Shown one piece after another: positions 1 through 5,079 of a stretch of 5,079 nucleotides of DNA; position 1 is the first letter of the stretch, and each line of letters begins with the position of its first letter. The translations under genes and the position numbers were made by a program. Where the stretch lies: contig JANQRM010000567.1 of NCBI GenBank assembly GCA_028284565.1, forward strand, positions 1-5,079. Direction: 5' to 3'. Origin of the DNA: Anaerolineae bacterium (GTDB lineage Bacteria > Chloroflexota > Anaerolineae > Aggregatilineales > Phototrophicaceae). The notes under the pieces were generated by a model. It saw only the letters and a list, made by a program, of their open reading frames with translations. It had not been told where the DNA came from and made no database searches.

Positions 1-271
1 CTTCTAGCTGACTGCGAAACAATCCGATGATTGAACTGCCAAATATACGCGGTAAGAGATGGTCACAAACGAGTAAATCGGGAGGATTGTCTTTTGCCAT
101 CGACCAGCCAGCCATGCCCTCATTAGCAACTTGAACTTGATAACCCTTGCCTTCCAAATAGGTTTGATAGGCTCCACAGAGGTCAGCATCGTCATCAATA
201 ATCAAGATGGTTGGGGCTTGCTTGTCAGACACAGGTGTTAGTTCAACTTCTGATGGACGTTTAATACCCAT
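1..271 (-). CDS. Response regulator receiver-domain protein, partial (C-terminus off the left edge)
   Basis: The reading frame is open from an ATG at 271-269 to the left edge, giving 90 codons. After about 20 variable residues the protein reads as a CheY-like receiver. There is a strand ending in the acidic cluster D26-D27-D28 (ILIIDDD, Mg2+ binding), a helix, a second strand around YQVQVA (44-49), then the phosphoacceptor strand LLVCD with D70, followed by HLLP and G78 (D-x-x-x-P-x-x-x-G). The switch Thr/Ser, the conserved Lys and any output domain lie outside the window. Receivers accept a phosphate from a histidine kinase; no kinase is seen here. It starts 42 bp after the ATPase stop codon and is probably the distal gene of that operon. 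An in-frame TAA in the gap and the absence of other upstream start codons support this start, although no clear Shine-Dalgarno site precedes it. Whether it binds DNA or is a single-domain regulator cannot be told. Confidence 0.87.
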   Translation of the reverse strand, partial: MGIKRPSEVELTPVSDKQAPTILIIDDDADLCGAYQTYLEGKGYQVQVANEGMAGWSMAKDNPPDLLVCDHLLPRIFGSSIIGLFRSQLE

Positions 272-313
272 TACTATATCATAATAATGGCTTGAAGTAG
301 CTTAATTGTTGGG

Positions 314-1999
314 CTAAATTCGTCGTCTGCCACCCCCGCCGAGAGATTGTCGAGCTTTCCGTTTATCAACTTTGGGTCGGTTTCCATTTTCCTCCAGCGC
401 GCGATAGAAGCTCTCGTCATAATTGCGGGGTTTAATTACCACAGGCATGGGTACTGCATGTCCCATGATAATCGCTTGCTGTTTTGTTTCGAGACGTGCC
501 AACACTTCGCGCAAACCACTTGCCCCGCTGATACCATTTAGCACCGCATTGATGTCACGTTCATTATCGAGCAGTGCGGTCACGCGCGTCCCGATTTGAC
601 TCATCACTTCTTCGTCAATCGCGCTCGGACGCTGGTCCACCACAAGCAGAGTCACGTTATACTTGCGCATTTCCCGCGCGATGATGCCAAAGGTGGTTTG
701 TCGTGCTACTTGCGGTTCGAGGAATTTGTGTGCCTCTTCAATCGTAATCAAGAGTTGGGGAGGTGCCGTCGCAGAATCACCCAGCGATTTATCCACCAAT
801 TCGATATAGCGATGGTGAATGCGTCGGGTCAGATAATTGGCAACCAGCATATAGGCTTCGAGGGAGTTGCCATGCTTCCCGAATTCCAGCACCACACTCT
901 TCTGCTGATTCACGAGATAGTCGATAATCTTCTGGACGCTGTCTTCAGTGTTCTCTTGTACCAGAAAATCCCAGCGTTCAAAGCGTTGGCATCGCCGTTG
1001 CAGGGCAGAGAGTGTCCCGCCACCGATGTTGGTATGGTCCGCCACATAATCAAAATCATCGGGATTGCCATCCAGCAGGCGACGAATCCACTCCTTGCCC
1101 CACAATTTACGAAGTAGATATGCCGCATCGAGCATGGTATCGGACAGACTCATCGTCACCTTAAGCATAGCGAGGTCTTCGGGGTCGATTTCATCAAAAC
1201 CTAGCTTGACTTCAAAATCAAACTTGGCGTTGCGCCGACGTGAGGATTCCGCATCTAAAGTGAGAATAACCACTTGTTCGCCAAAGAGTTGTTTGAGACC
1301 TTTCACTTTGGGACCACGCTCGGCGGTGATTTCCCAACCATAATCATTGTGCATGTCGAAGATGAGGCTGACACCAATTCCGCGTGTAATCACGCCAGCC
1401 ATCAGCACGCGCGTGAGGAAGCTCTTGCCGGTCCCGCTTTTGCCAAACACGCCAATCGAGCGTTCCACGAGCCGTTTCAAATCCAGATTGATATTCGTAT
1501 GTTCAAGTTCAAGGGGCGCACCCACATTGAAATGCGTATCATCTTCATCCCCAAAGACGGCATTCACATCTTCTTCTGAGGCATTGGCGACTTCCACAAA
1601 ATGGCCCGGTATCGTCTTGACAGGCATGGGACCTTTTTCATGGTCAATGACCAGCATGGGAGTCACCGTGATGACGCTGTATGCCATTGTTCCGGTGAAG
1701 ACTTCACGCAAGAACGGGTCGTTAATGATATTGGGCGGGTCGCTTTGAATCGCCTGATTGGTGTTGTCGAGCGAGATGTCGTTGACCATGCAGAAGAAGC
1801 GTTTGAAGTTGCCATAAACGACGACATAACGTCCCACAGCGAGGGTTTCAATCTGCACATGTGGGTCAAGTTTAACCACCAAGCCTTTGCTAATCGACCC
1901 GCCGACAATTACCCCCAGCCGTTGGTCAGTGTCACCACGATGAATCGGATTGTCAAACCACGCATTGAGGTCATTGACATCATCAGGACGAAAACTCAT
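314..1999 (-). CDS. HerA/DUF87-type hexameric P-loop ATPase (putative DNA translocase)
   Basis: This 561-residue protein has the HerA layout. An N-terminal beta-rich segment (about 25-75, QRLGVIVGG... to FCMVND) fits the HAS-barrel. A RecA-like FtsK/HerA motor follows. Visible motifs are Walker A GKSGTGKS (186-193), the HerA-like strand FDMHNDYGW (214-222), Walker B LLITIEEAH (416-424, with Glu421-Glu422 where many ATPases have Asp-Glu), an arginine-finger candidate in AREMRKY (441-447), and the VVDQRPS glutamine motif (453-459). The C-terminus has a strand PMPVVIKPRNYD and a short GGGGRRR tail. HerA proteins form hexamers that pump duplex DNA and usually feed the nuclease NurA; related ATPases occur in defence systems. 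The start is firm: AGGAG lies 6 bp before the ATG, which directly follows the upstream TAG. All core motifs are intact, so it should be active. DNA as the substrate is inferred from the family. Confidence 0.92.
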   Translation of the reverse strand: MSFRPDDVNDLNAWFDNPIHRGDTDQRLGVIVGGSISKGLVVKLDPHVQIETLAVGRYVVVYGNFKRFFCMVNDISLDNTNQAIQSDPPNIINDPFLREVFTGTMAYSVITVTPMLVIDHEKGPMPVKTIPGHFVEVANASEEDVNAVFGDEDDTHFNVGAPLELEHTNINLDLKRLVERSIGVFGKSGTGKSFLTRVLMAGVITRGIGVSLIFDMHNDYGWEITAERGPKVKGLKQLFGEQVVILTLDAESSRRRNAKFDFEVKLGFDEIDPEDLAMLKVTMSLSDTMLDAAYLLRKLWGKEWIRRLLDGNPDDFDYVADHTNIGGGTLSALQRRCQRFERWDFLVQENTEDSVQKIIDYLVNQQKSVVLEFGKHGNSLEAYMLVANYLTRRIHHRYIELVDKSLGDSATAPPQLLITIEEAHKFLEPQVARQTTFGIIAREMRKYNVTLLVVDQRPSAIDEEVMSQIGTRVTALLDNERDINAVLNGISGASGLREVLARLETKQQAIIMGHAVPMPVVIKPRNYDESFYRALEENGNRPKVDKRKARQSLGGGGRRRI

Positions 2000-2326
2000 C
2001 TAGGTCTCCTGCTCAGGTTGTGCCATGAGCGCGATACGATAAGGGAATAATTCGGCGCGCATGATCTTGTTTTTGACTGCCGGATCATTTTGCACAATCG
2101 ACTCAGCTTCTTCGTCTGACTCTGCAAAGAAGACGATAATGCCAAAACTGCTGTAGTCCGTGTTCGTGGTCCGTCCAGCCAAGACGACAACACCCTTTTC
2201 GGTCAAATCCTTAAGATAATTAAAATGTTCACCTGTGGCGCGAGTTTCTTCTTCGGTGGGACCATCACTTAGCATCGCCGGACGCACGGGTTGAATCCGA
2301 TAAAGATATTGTTTGCGTTCAGCCAT
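2000..2326 (-). CDS. YciI-like (YCII-related domain) small protein
   Basis: The 108-residue sequence matches the pattern of the YCII-related ferredoxin-like fold. It has an opening strand (KQYLYRIQPVR), then the helix HFNYLKDLTEKG with the family's conserved His (H34), the strand VVVLAGRT, a central strand (SFGIIVFFAES), a helix with SDEEAESIV, the typical DP pair (D81-P82), and a final strand ending FPYRIALM. Members are about 90-120 residues and usually dimeric; a His-Asp pair is thought to form an active site, but few have a known reaction. The start has AGGA about 7 bp upstream and abuts the preceding TAG. The ATPase start abuts its own stop, so the two are probably translationally coupled. 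Its role beside a DNA translocase is unknown; it could be an enzyme or simply a stable co-transcribed small protein. Confidence 0.82.
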   Translation of the reverse strand: MAERKQYLYRIQPVRPAMLSDGPTEEETRATGEHFNYLKDLTEKGVVVLAGRTTNTDYSSFGIIVFFAESDEEAESIVQNDPAVKNKIMRAELFPYRIALMAQPEQET

Positions 2327-2569
2327 CTAGGAATCCTTTTTCCCATGTTTGCGTTTGGGCTTTGTATTATCCAACTTTTTCCAATGGGTTTCGATAGTCT
2401 TAATATCTTTGAGTGTCACGACATAGGTTTCCAAAAATCCGCAGGTCACACAGGCAAAGTACTTAAATGTCACCGCCTCCCGCTTGAGCTTGGTCATCGG
2501 GATATAGCGTTTCTCTTTGCTGAAATAGATCTCAGTTCCCCCGCATTTGGGACATTTGCCAGTGTGCAT
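2327..2569 (-). CDS. Small four-cysteine zinc-ribbon protein
   Basis: This 80-residue basic protein has two CxxC knuckles, CPKC (C6, C9) and CVTC (C40, C43), about 30 residues apart. That is the geometry of a zinc ribbon binding one Zn2+. Between them lie charged beta-type segments. The tail is strongly basic and probably disordered (KPKRKHGKK, about 70-78), suggesting nucleic-acid or protein contact. I chose the ATG at 2569-2567. A TTG codon directly before it (2572-2570) could extend the protein by one residue. No good Shine-Dalgarno site is visible, but the upstream gene's TGA is only 7 bp away, so reinitiation is likely. It is located between the HAS-barrel gene and the YciI-like gene in the ATPase operon. 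The function is not recognised; an adaptor or DNA-contacting accessory is a guess. Confidence 0.8.
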   Translation of the reverse strand: MHTGKCPKCGGTEIYFSKEKRYIPMTKLKREAVTFKYFACVTCGFLETYVVTLKDIKTIETHWKKLDNTKPKRKHGKKDS

Positions 2570-2576
2570 CAACCAG

Positions 2577-3197
2577 TCAATCAGGTCGAATGAGCGATAA
2601 CATATAGTTTAGCCGTTTCAGGTCATTCGACAAATCCCTCGCTAGTTGTCGCCCACAGCGTACCAGAAAATCATAACGACTGTCCCTATCAGGATAAATC
2701 AGGGACGCATGACGTAGTGCCGCCGCCAACAAATCCTCAGAGGGAACTTCTGATGCACTCAAGACTAAGCGAAAAAAATCAAAATACTGGGTGTAGTTGT
2801 GGACTTCTTCGGGCGAACAGAGGACAACATCCGAGAGGCTCATAGGCGGGCGCGGAGGCATACTTTGAATATACGTCCCATTGCCAAGATTGTATCCGAT
2901 ATTCAACACCTTTATCTCGATGGGTATCATGCGGTTTTCGCGTTGGTCAACGAGAACGTTAAACGGAACGTGCTCGCCCATCACCAATTCGCTCACCAAT
3001 TGGTCATCTTTGATTTCAACTTTGTAGATGATGCCCACTGCATAAATGGAACGATCATCGGCATTGGCAATGGGTGCTTTAACATACGCACCAAAATTAT
3101 GATTGTCGTTGATGCTATTACTATGCGTGCCACAATCGAATCCACGTGTACTGGCACGTAGGACTCGTCCCACGACATTGTTTTCAGTTTCGGTCAT
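2577..3197 (-). CDS. Putative stand-alone HAS-barrel protein, first gene of the HerA operon
   Basis: The protein has 206 residues and no signal peptide or membrane segment. The N-terminal half is beta-rich. VVGRVLRASTRGFDC (8-22), FGAYVKAPI (35-43) and SIYAVGIIYKVEI (50-62) resemble the HAS-barrel, the beta-barrel named after HerA and ATP synthase. A proline-rich joint (MPPRPPM, 113-119) leads to a mostly helical C-terminal half ending in RCGRQLARDLSNDLKRLNYMLSLIRP. From memory, cyanobacteria and related bacteria carry similar separate HAS-barrel proteins near HerA-like ATPases. That and the gene order support the call, but the sequence match is by eye. It could form a mixed ring or cap with the ATPase's own barrel. 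The start is an ATG with AAAGGA about 9 bp upstream, and a strong promoter lies about 75 bp further upstream. The alternative is an uncharacterised beta-barrel protein. Confidence 0.68.
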   Translation of the reverse strand: MTETENNVVGRVLRASTRGFDCGTHSNSINDNHNFGAYVKAPIANADDRSIYAVGIIYKVEIKDDQLVSELVMGEHVPFNVLVDQRENRMIPIEIKVLNIGYNLGNGTYIQSMPPRPPMSLSDVVLCSPEEVHNYTQYFDFFRLVLSASEVPSEDLLAAALRHASLIYPDRDSRYDFLVRCGRQLARDLSNDLKRLNYMLSLIRPD

Positions 3198-3232
3198 TCC
3201 AATAAATCCTTTAACTGCCTTTTGCGCTACCG

Positions 3233-3259
3233 CTTGTTCAAAACATATGATAGAACAAG
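3233..3259 (-). promoter_or_regulatory. Inverted repeat in the operon leader (operator or RNA hairpin candidate)
   Basis: Perfect 7-bp arms, CTTGTTC (3233-3239) and GAACAAG (3253-3259), flank 13 bp. It lies just downstream of the predicted start site, at about +8 to +34, where a bound repressor would block transcription. In RNA it could form a weak 7-bp stem with a 13-nt loop. It is not followed by a U-run, so it is not a terminator. Confidence 0.45.
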
Positions 3260-3273
3260 TTATCTATATGTGC

Positions 3274-3301
3274 ATTGTATAACAAACGAGTCCGTTGTCA
3301 A
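3274..3301 (-). promoter_or_regulatory. Sigma70-like promoter of the minus-strand HerA operon
   Basis: On the minus strand a perfect -35 box TTGACA (3301-3296) is followed by a 16-bp spacer and a -10 box TACAAT (3279-3274, five of six consensus bases). Transcription would begin near 3267, giving a leader of about 70 nt before the ATG at 3197. No equally good promoter was seen between the operon genes. Confidence 0.75.
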
Positions 3302-3324
3302 ATAACAGAATTGTTTGTAATAAT
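3295..3324 (+). promoter_or_regulatory. Weaker plus-strand promoter candidate sharing the operon's -35 bases
   Basis: On the plus strand TTGTCA (3295-3300, five of six matches) is followed by an 18-bp spacer and AATAAT (3319-3324, five of six). It would drive the secreted propeller gene with a leader of about 95 nt. Its -35 box overlaps the minus-strand TTGACA on the same seven base pairs (3295-3301). Confidence 0.4.
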
Positions 3325-3337
3325 CGCTAAATTGATG

Positions 3338-3356
3338 AATCGTCACGCAATCGTCA
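3338..3356 (+). repeat. Tandem direct repeat AATCGTCA with 11-bp period
   Basis: AATCGTCA occurs at 3338-3345 and again at 3349-3356, separated by CGC. The 11-bp period puts both copies on the same face of the helix, the usual spacing for dimeric OmpR-type regulators. Shorter AATCG matches occur at 3322-3326 and 3396-3400. Confidence 0.5.
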
Positions 3357-3371
3357 GTTAAACGTGCAACT

Positions 3372-3385
3372 AAATTGTTCAATTT
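3372..3385. promoter_or_regulatory. 14-bp palindrome AAATTGTTCAATTT upstream of the propeller gene
   Basis: Six-base arms (AAATTG and CAATTT) are separated by TT. It lies between the candidate plus-strand promoter and the ribosome binding site. It shares the octamer TTGTTCAA with the inverted repeat at 3233-3259, so one regulator might recognise both. AT-rich sequence makes chance occurrence plausible. Confidence 0.3.
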
Positions 3386-3413
3386 TCTCTATGATAATCG
3401 TGTTTCGGATGTC

Positions 3414-3419
3414 GAGGAG
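3414..3419 (+). promoter_or_regulatory. Ribosome binding site deciding the propeller start
   Basis: GAGGAG lies 6 bp before the ATG at 3426. It selects this ATG over the in-frame TTG codons at 3375 and 3423, and the chosen start places a signal peptide at the very N-terminus. Confidence 0.8.
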
Positions 3420-3425
3420 ACGTTG

Positions 3426-4379
3426 ATGATTCGTGGGTTGTGGGTCGGTATTTTACTGATGATAACAATGCCAACTATGCTAGCACAATCATCTGAATTC
3501 AATAATGAATGGCTGATTGATGAACAGTGCATCGAACCCAGTTCACCTCCAGATGATTGGACATATGACGGTGTAATTGTTACCCAAGATGAGGCAGGCT
3601 TGCACGGTATTCGTGCGGATATGGACACGTCCTACTTCCTCGCATTTGATAATGACGAACAGTTCTTAGTGATGGCTTCCTTCTCACCAGATGGACAATG
3701 GTTGGTGATTCCAAGAGGTCGGCATATCCCTTCTCAGTATATCATTCCCTACTACTCGGTCTTAGAAATTAGCGATTATTGGATTTTTCGTGTCCATCCA
3801 AACCGTGAGTTTGTAGGAAATGAAGATTTTTTCTTAACACATCATTTCGGCACAGAATCGCCAAAACGTCGCATACGTTGGCTGGATAACGATCATTTCA
3901 TCATTAACTTTGGAACGACACCCTATGCTGTGCCACTTGATTCAACCTATGCCAAAGAGACTGAAGTACCGATAGATACCTATCACCTCGAAGTCCAACC
4001 TACAGGATATACTTACCAGTTACTGGATTATCAAGAGAATATCTTGTTCACACTAGATTCGAATCGCTATCAATTCGGGGCATTTGCGCTGTCGCCACAA
4101 TCTGACCAACTAGCTATCATCCGCATCGACCACACCACTACACCTCTGCAAGCCACCCTCTTGATTGGCGGTAAGGATACGCATACTCTCTGGAAGACTT
4201 GCTTAACGGCATCCGTTGAAACCATGCGCGACTTGCCTGCGCTAGCTTGGTCGCCTGACGGAGCGTCACTCGCTGTCAATATGGATGGGCAACTCTTGAT
4301 TGTGCAATCTGCGTCACGCCATGCCTATTCGATAACGCCCACTGTAGGTCGCATCCGTGATTGGTTGCCTTCACCCTAA
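3426..4379 (+). CDS. Secreted TolB/WD40-like beta-propeller-type protein
   Basis: From the ATG at 3426 the protein has 317 residues. It opens with a classic export signal: MIRG, a hydrophobic stretch LWVGILLMITMPTML (5-19), then a likely cleavage near A20 or S22 (AQS-SEF). The mature part carries blade-like repeats typical of TolB/WD40-like propellers: SFSPDGQWLVI (85-95), RWLDNDHFII (151-160), ALSPQSDQLAII (221-232) and AWSPDGASLAV (274-284). Two cysteines (C35, C259) could form a disulfide outside the membrane. No lipobox, sortase motif or C-terminal anchor is seen. Such domains usually bind proteins or act as scaffolds; no catalytic motif is visible. Only about four blade motifs are recognisable, fewer than a full six- or seven-bladed ring, although divergent blades may be hidden. 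It diverges from the HerA operon and is followed on the same strand by a GNAT gene 57 bp away. The precise function is unknown. Confidence 0.8.
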   Translation: MIRGLWVGILLMITMPTMLAQSSEFNNEWLIDEQCIEPSSPPDDWTYDGVIVTQDEAGLHGIRADMDTSYFLAFDNDEQFLVMASFSPDGQWLVIPRGRHIPSQYIIPYYSVLEISDYWIFRVHPNREFVGNEDFFLTHHFGTESPKRRIRWLDNDHFIINFGTTPYAVPLDSTYAKETEVPIDTYHLEVQPTGYTYQLLDYQENILFTLDSNRYQFGAFALSPQSDQLAIIRIDHTTTPLQATLLIGGKDTHTLWKTCLTASVETMRDLPALAWSPDGASLAVNMDGQLLIVQSASRHAYSITPTVGRIRDWLPSP

Positions 4380-4397
4380 GCATATCGCTTTCAAGAA

Positions 4398-4406
4398 TGT
4401 TACAAT
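4398..4406 (+). promoter_or_regulatory. Extended -10 promoter candidate for the GNAT gene
   Basis: TGtTACAAT combines the extended -10 dinucleotide TG with a five-of-six -10 box, and no convincing -35 is needed or seen. Transcription would start near 4413, about 24 nt before the ATG. No terminator hairpin separates it from the propeller gene, so read-through is equally possible. Confidence 0.35.
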
Positions 4407-4424
4407 GTGGGCTATCTGTTCGTT

Positions 4425-4429
4425 GAGGA
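4425..4429 (+). promoter_or_regulatory. Ribosome binding site of the GNAT gene
   Basis: GAGGA lies 7 bp before the ATG at 4437. It favours that codon over the out-of-frame ATG at 4429. Confidence 0.65.
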
Positions 4430-4436
4430 TGGTTCT

Positions 4437-5079
4437 ATGCACATTCGCTCGGCTCTATTAGATGACACCCAAGCAATCTCCCAACTCTTCCGTGCGCGTA
4501 TCGACAAATGGCAACGGCTCACGGAGAAAGGTCAAGTCGAGGATTTGCCTTACGGCCAGTTGAGCATCTATGAACGCTGGTTGCATGGGGGCGCATGGAT
4601 GGGCATTGAGACAGGTGCGATTTGGCTGAGTCATCTATTAAGTGGAGCCGGACAGTGCCTTGTAGTCGAAGCCGATGACCAACTCATTGCCTATGCCGAA
4701 TTGCATTTTGATGATGAACCTACGCCGTTGAATCGCCATCTCTATTTATCCGAATTTATTGTGCATCCCGATGCCGATACAAGCGATGTCACCGACCAGC
4801 TCTTGCGTCATATCCTCAAGGAAGCCCAAGCTACTGGACGCTTAACCGTCACCTTTCCCAGCTATGATGAGCAAGCCAAATCCCTTTATGATTATTATGG
4901 GATGTCTCTATGCCAGAGCCTGCATCATCACACGCTCCCTGCACAGACTGGACAAGGGTTTTATCAAGCGGTGGATTATGAGAATCCCGATTCGGGTCAA
5001 ATTGAAGGCTGGTACATGCTCGTCGGACGCACCAAAAGCTCACGTCAGCATTGGGAAGCCAACTGGACACAACATTGGA
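4437..5079 (+). CDS. GNAT-family N-acetyltransferase-like protein, partial (C-terminus off the right edge)
   Basis: The frame is open from the ATG at 4437 to the right edge (214 codons). The order of elements fits a GNAT fold. It starts with MHIRSALLDDTQAISQLF, the usual beta1-alpha1 opening. The strand CLVVEADDQLIAYAELHF (74-91) fits beta2-beta3. LYLSEFIVHPD (102-112) matches motif A's central strand, and a helix QLLRHILKEAQATG follows (121-134). A later strand LTVTF and the YDYYGM segment (151-156) resemble the closing 'YekxGF' signature. The acetyl-CoA loop normally reads R/QxxGxG/A but here is DADTSDVTDQ (112-121), so cofactor binding may be altered or lost. The extra sequence after residue 160 suggests a second, possibly degenerate GNAT half or another domain. 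The substrate is unknown. It is preceded by a good GAGGA ribosome site. Confidence 0.78.
   Translation, partial: MHIRSALLDDTQAISQLFRARIDKWQRLTEKGQVEDLPYGQLSIYERWLHGGAWMGIETGAIWLSHLLSGAGQCLVVEADDQLIAYAELHFDDEPTPLNRHLYLSEFIVHPDADTSDVTDQLLRHILKEAQATGRLTVTFPSYDEQAKSLYDYYGMSLCQSLHHHTLPAQTGQGFYQAVDYENPDSGQIEGWYMLVGRTKSSRQHWEANWTQHW

Noticed and set aside
4..198. A 64-codon minus-strand frame beginning with MMTMLTSVEP
   Set aside because: It overlaps the receiver-domain gene in another frame on the same strand. The receiver frame has clear motifs and this one has none.
272..313. Terminator or promoter between the ATPase and the response regulator
   Set aside because: The gap has only a 3-bp stem (GCT/AGC) and no T-run. 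TATGAT-like bases are present without a supported -35, so neither call is justified.
596..1117. A 173-codon plus-strand frame opposite the ATPase gene
   Set aside because: It is antisense to strongly conserved ATPase codons, has no recognisable domain, and lacks a convincing ribosome site. The same applies to the plus-strand frames at 347-541, 1065-1343, 1274-1579, 1347-1748 and 1601-2050.
910..1128. Minus-strand frames at 910-1128, 1663-1908 and 1996-2193
   Set aside because: They lie inside the ATPase or YciI-like genes in shifted frames and show no family motifs.
2291..2593. Plus-strand frames at 2291-2593 and 2799-3161
   Set aside because: They are antisense to the zinc-ribbon and HAS-barrel-like genes, whose motifs and tight junctions support the minus strand.
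3231..3270. SOS (LexA/DinR-type) box in the operon leader
   Set aside because: GAAC and GTTC are present, but the 13-bp spacing does not match the GAAC-N4-GTTC form, and the overlapping ATAGA/TCTAT symmetry is only 5 bp.
3375..3425. TTG start at 3375 adding 17 residues to the propeller protein
   Set aside because: GAGGAG is correctly placed for the ATG at 3426, and the extension would bury the signal peptide behind an acidic stretch.
1..5079. CRISPR array, tRNA, rRNA, insertion sequence or attachment site
   Set aside because: No regularly spaced repeats, cloverleaf-like segment, conserved rRNA stretch, transposase or terminal inverted repeats were seen; nearly all of the window is accounted for by the seven genes.

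Overview
The window shows bacterial gene organisation: short gaps, Shine-Dalgarno sites and a sigma70-like promoter. By eye it is neither GC-rich nor AT-rich. A stand-alone HAS-barrel-like protein in one operon with a HerA-type ATPase, beside a TolB/WD40-type secreted propeller, fits a Chloroflexota (Anaerolineae-like) or related lineage. This is an inference from family distribution; no rRNA or marker gene is present to confirm it.

Left part (1-3197), minus strand: five closely packed genes read from right to left. They are a putative HAS-barrel protein (3197-2577), a small four-cysteine zinc ribbon (2569-2327), a YciI-like protein (2326-2000), a HerA/DUF87-type P-loop ATPase (1999-314) and the start of a response regulator receiver protein (271 to beyond the left edge). 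Two of the junctions have no gap at all (TAG immediately followed by ATG). The first three gaps are 7, 0 and 0 bp and the last is 42 bp, so the set looks like one transcript with coupled translation.

Middle (3198-3425): a 228-bp divergent control region. It contains a strong sigma70-like promoter for the minus operon (TTGACA, 16 bp, TACAAT). A weaker plus-strand promoter shares the same -35 bases. There are also an inverted repeat in the operon leader, an 11-bp-period direct repeat, and a short palindrome upstream of the plus-strand gene.

Right part (3426-5079), plus strand: a secreted or lipid-independent exported beta-propeller-like protein (3426-4379), then a GNAT-type acetyltransferase-like protein (4437 to beyond the right edge), which may have its own extended -10 promoter.

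Functional reading: the ATPase resembles HerA, the hexameric DNA translocase that works with the NurA nuclease in end resection or, in other branches, in defence systems. Here its co-operonic partners are a second HAS-barrel protein, a zinc ribbon and a YciI-like protein. No NurA is present within the window. The possible system of interest is therefore a HerA/HAS-barrel operon linked to a response regulator. The two plus-strand genes show no evident functional link to it.
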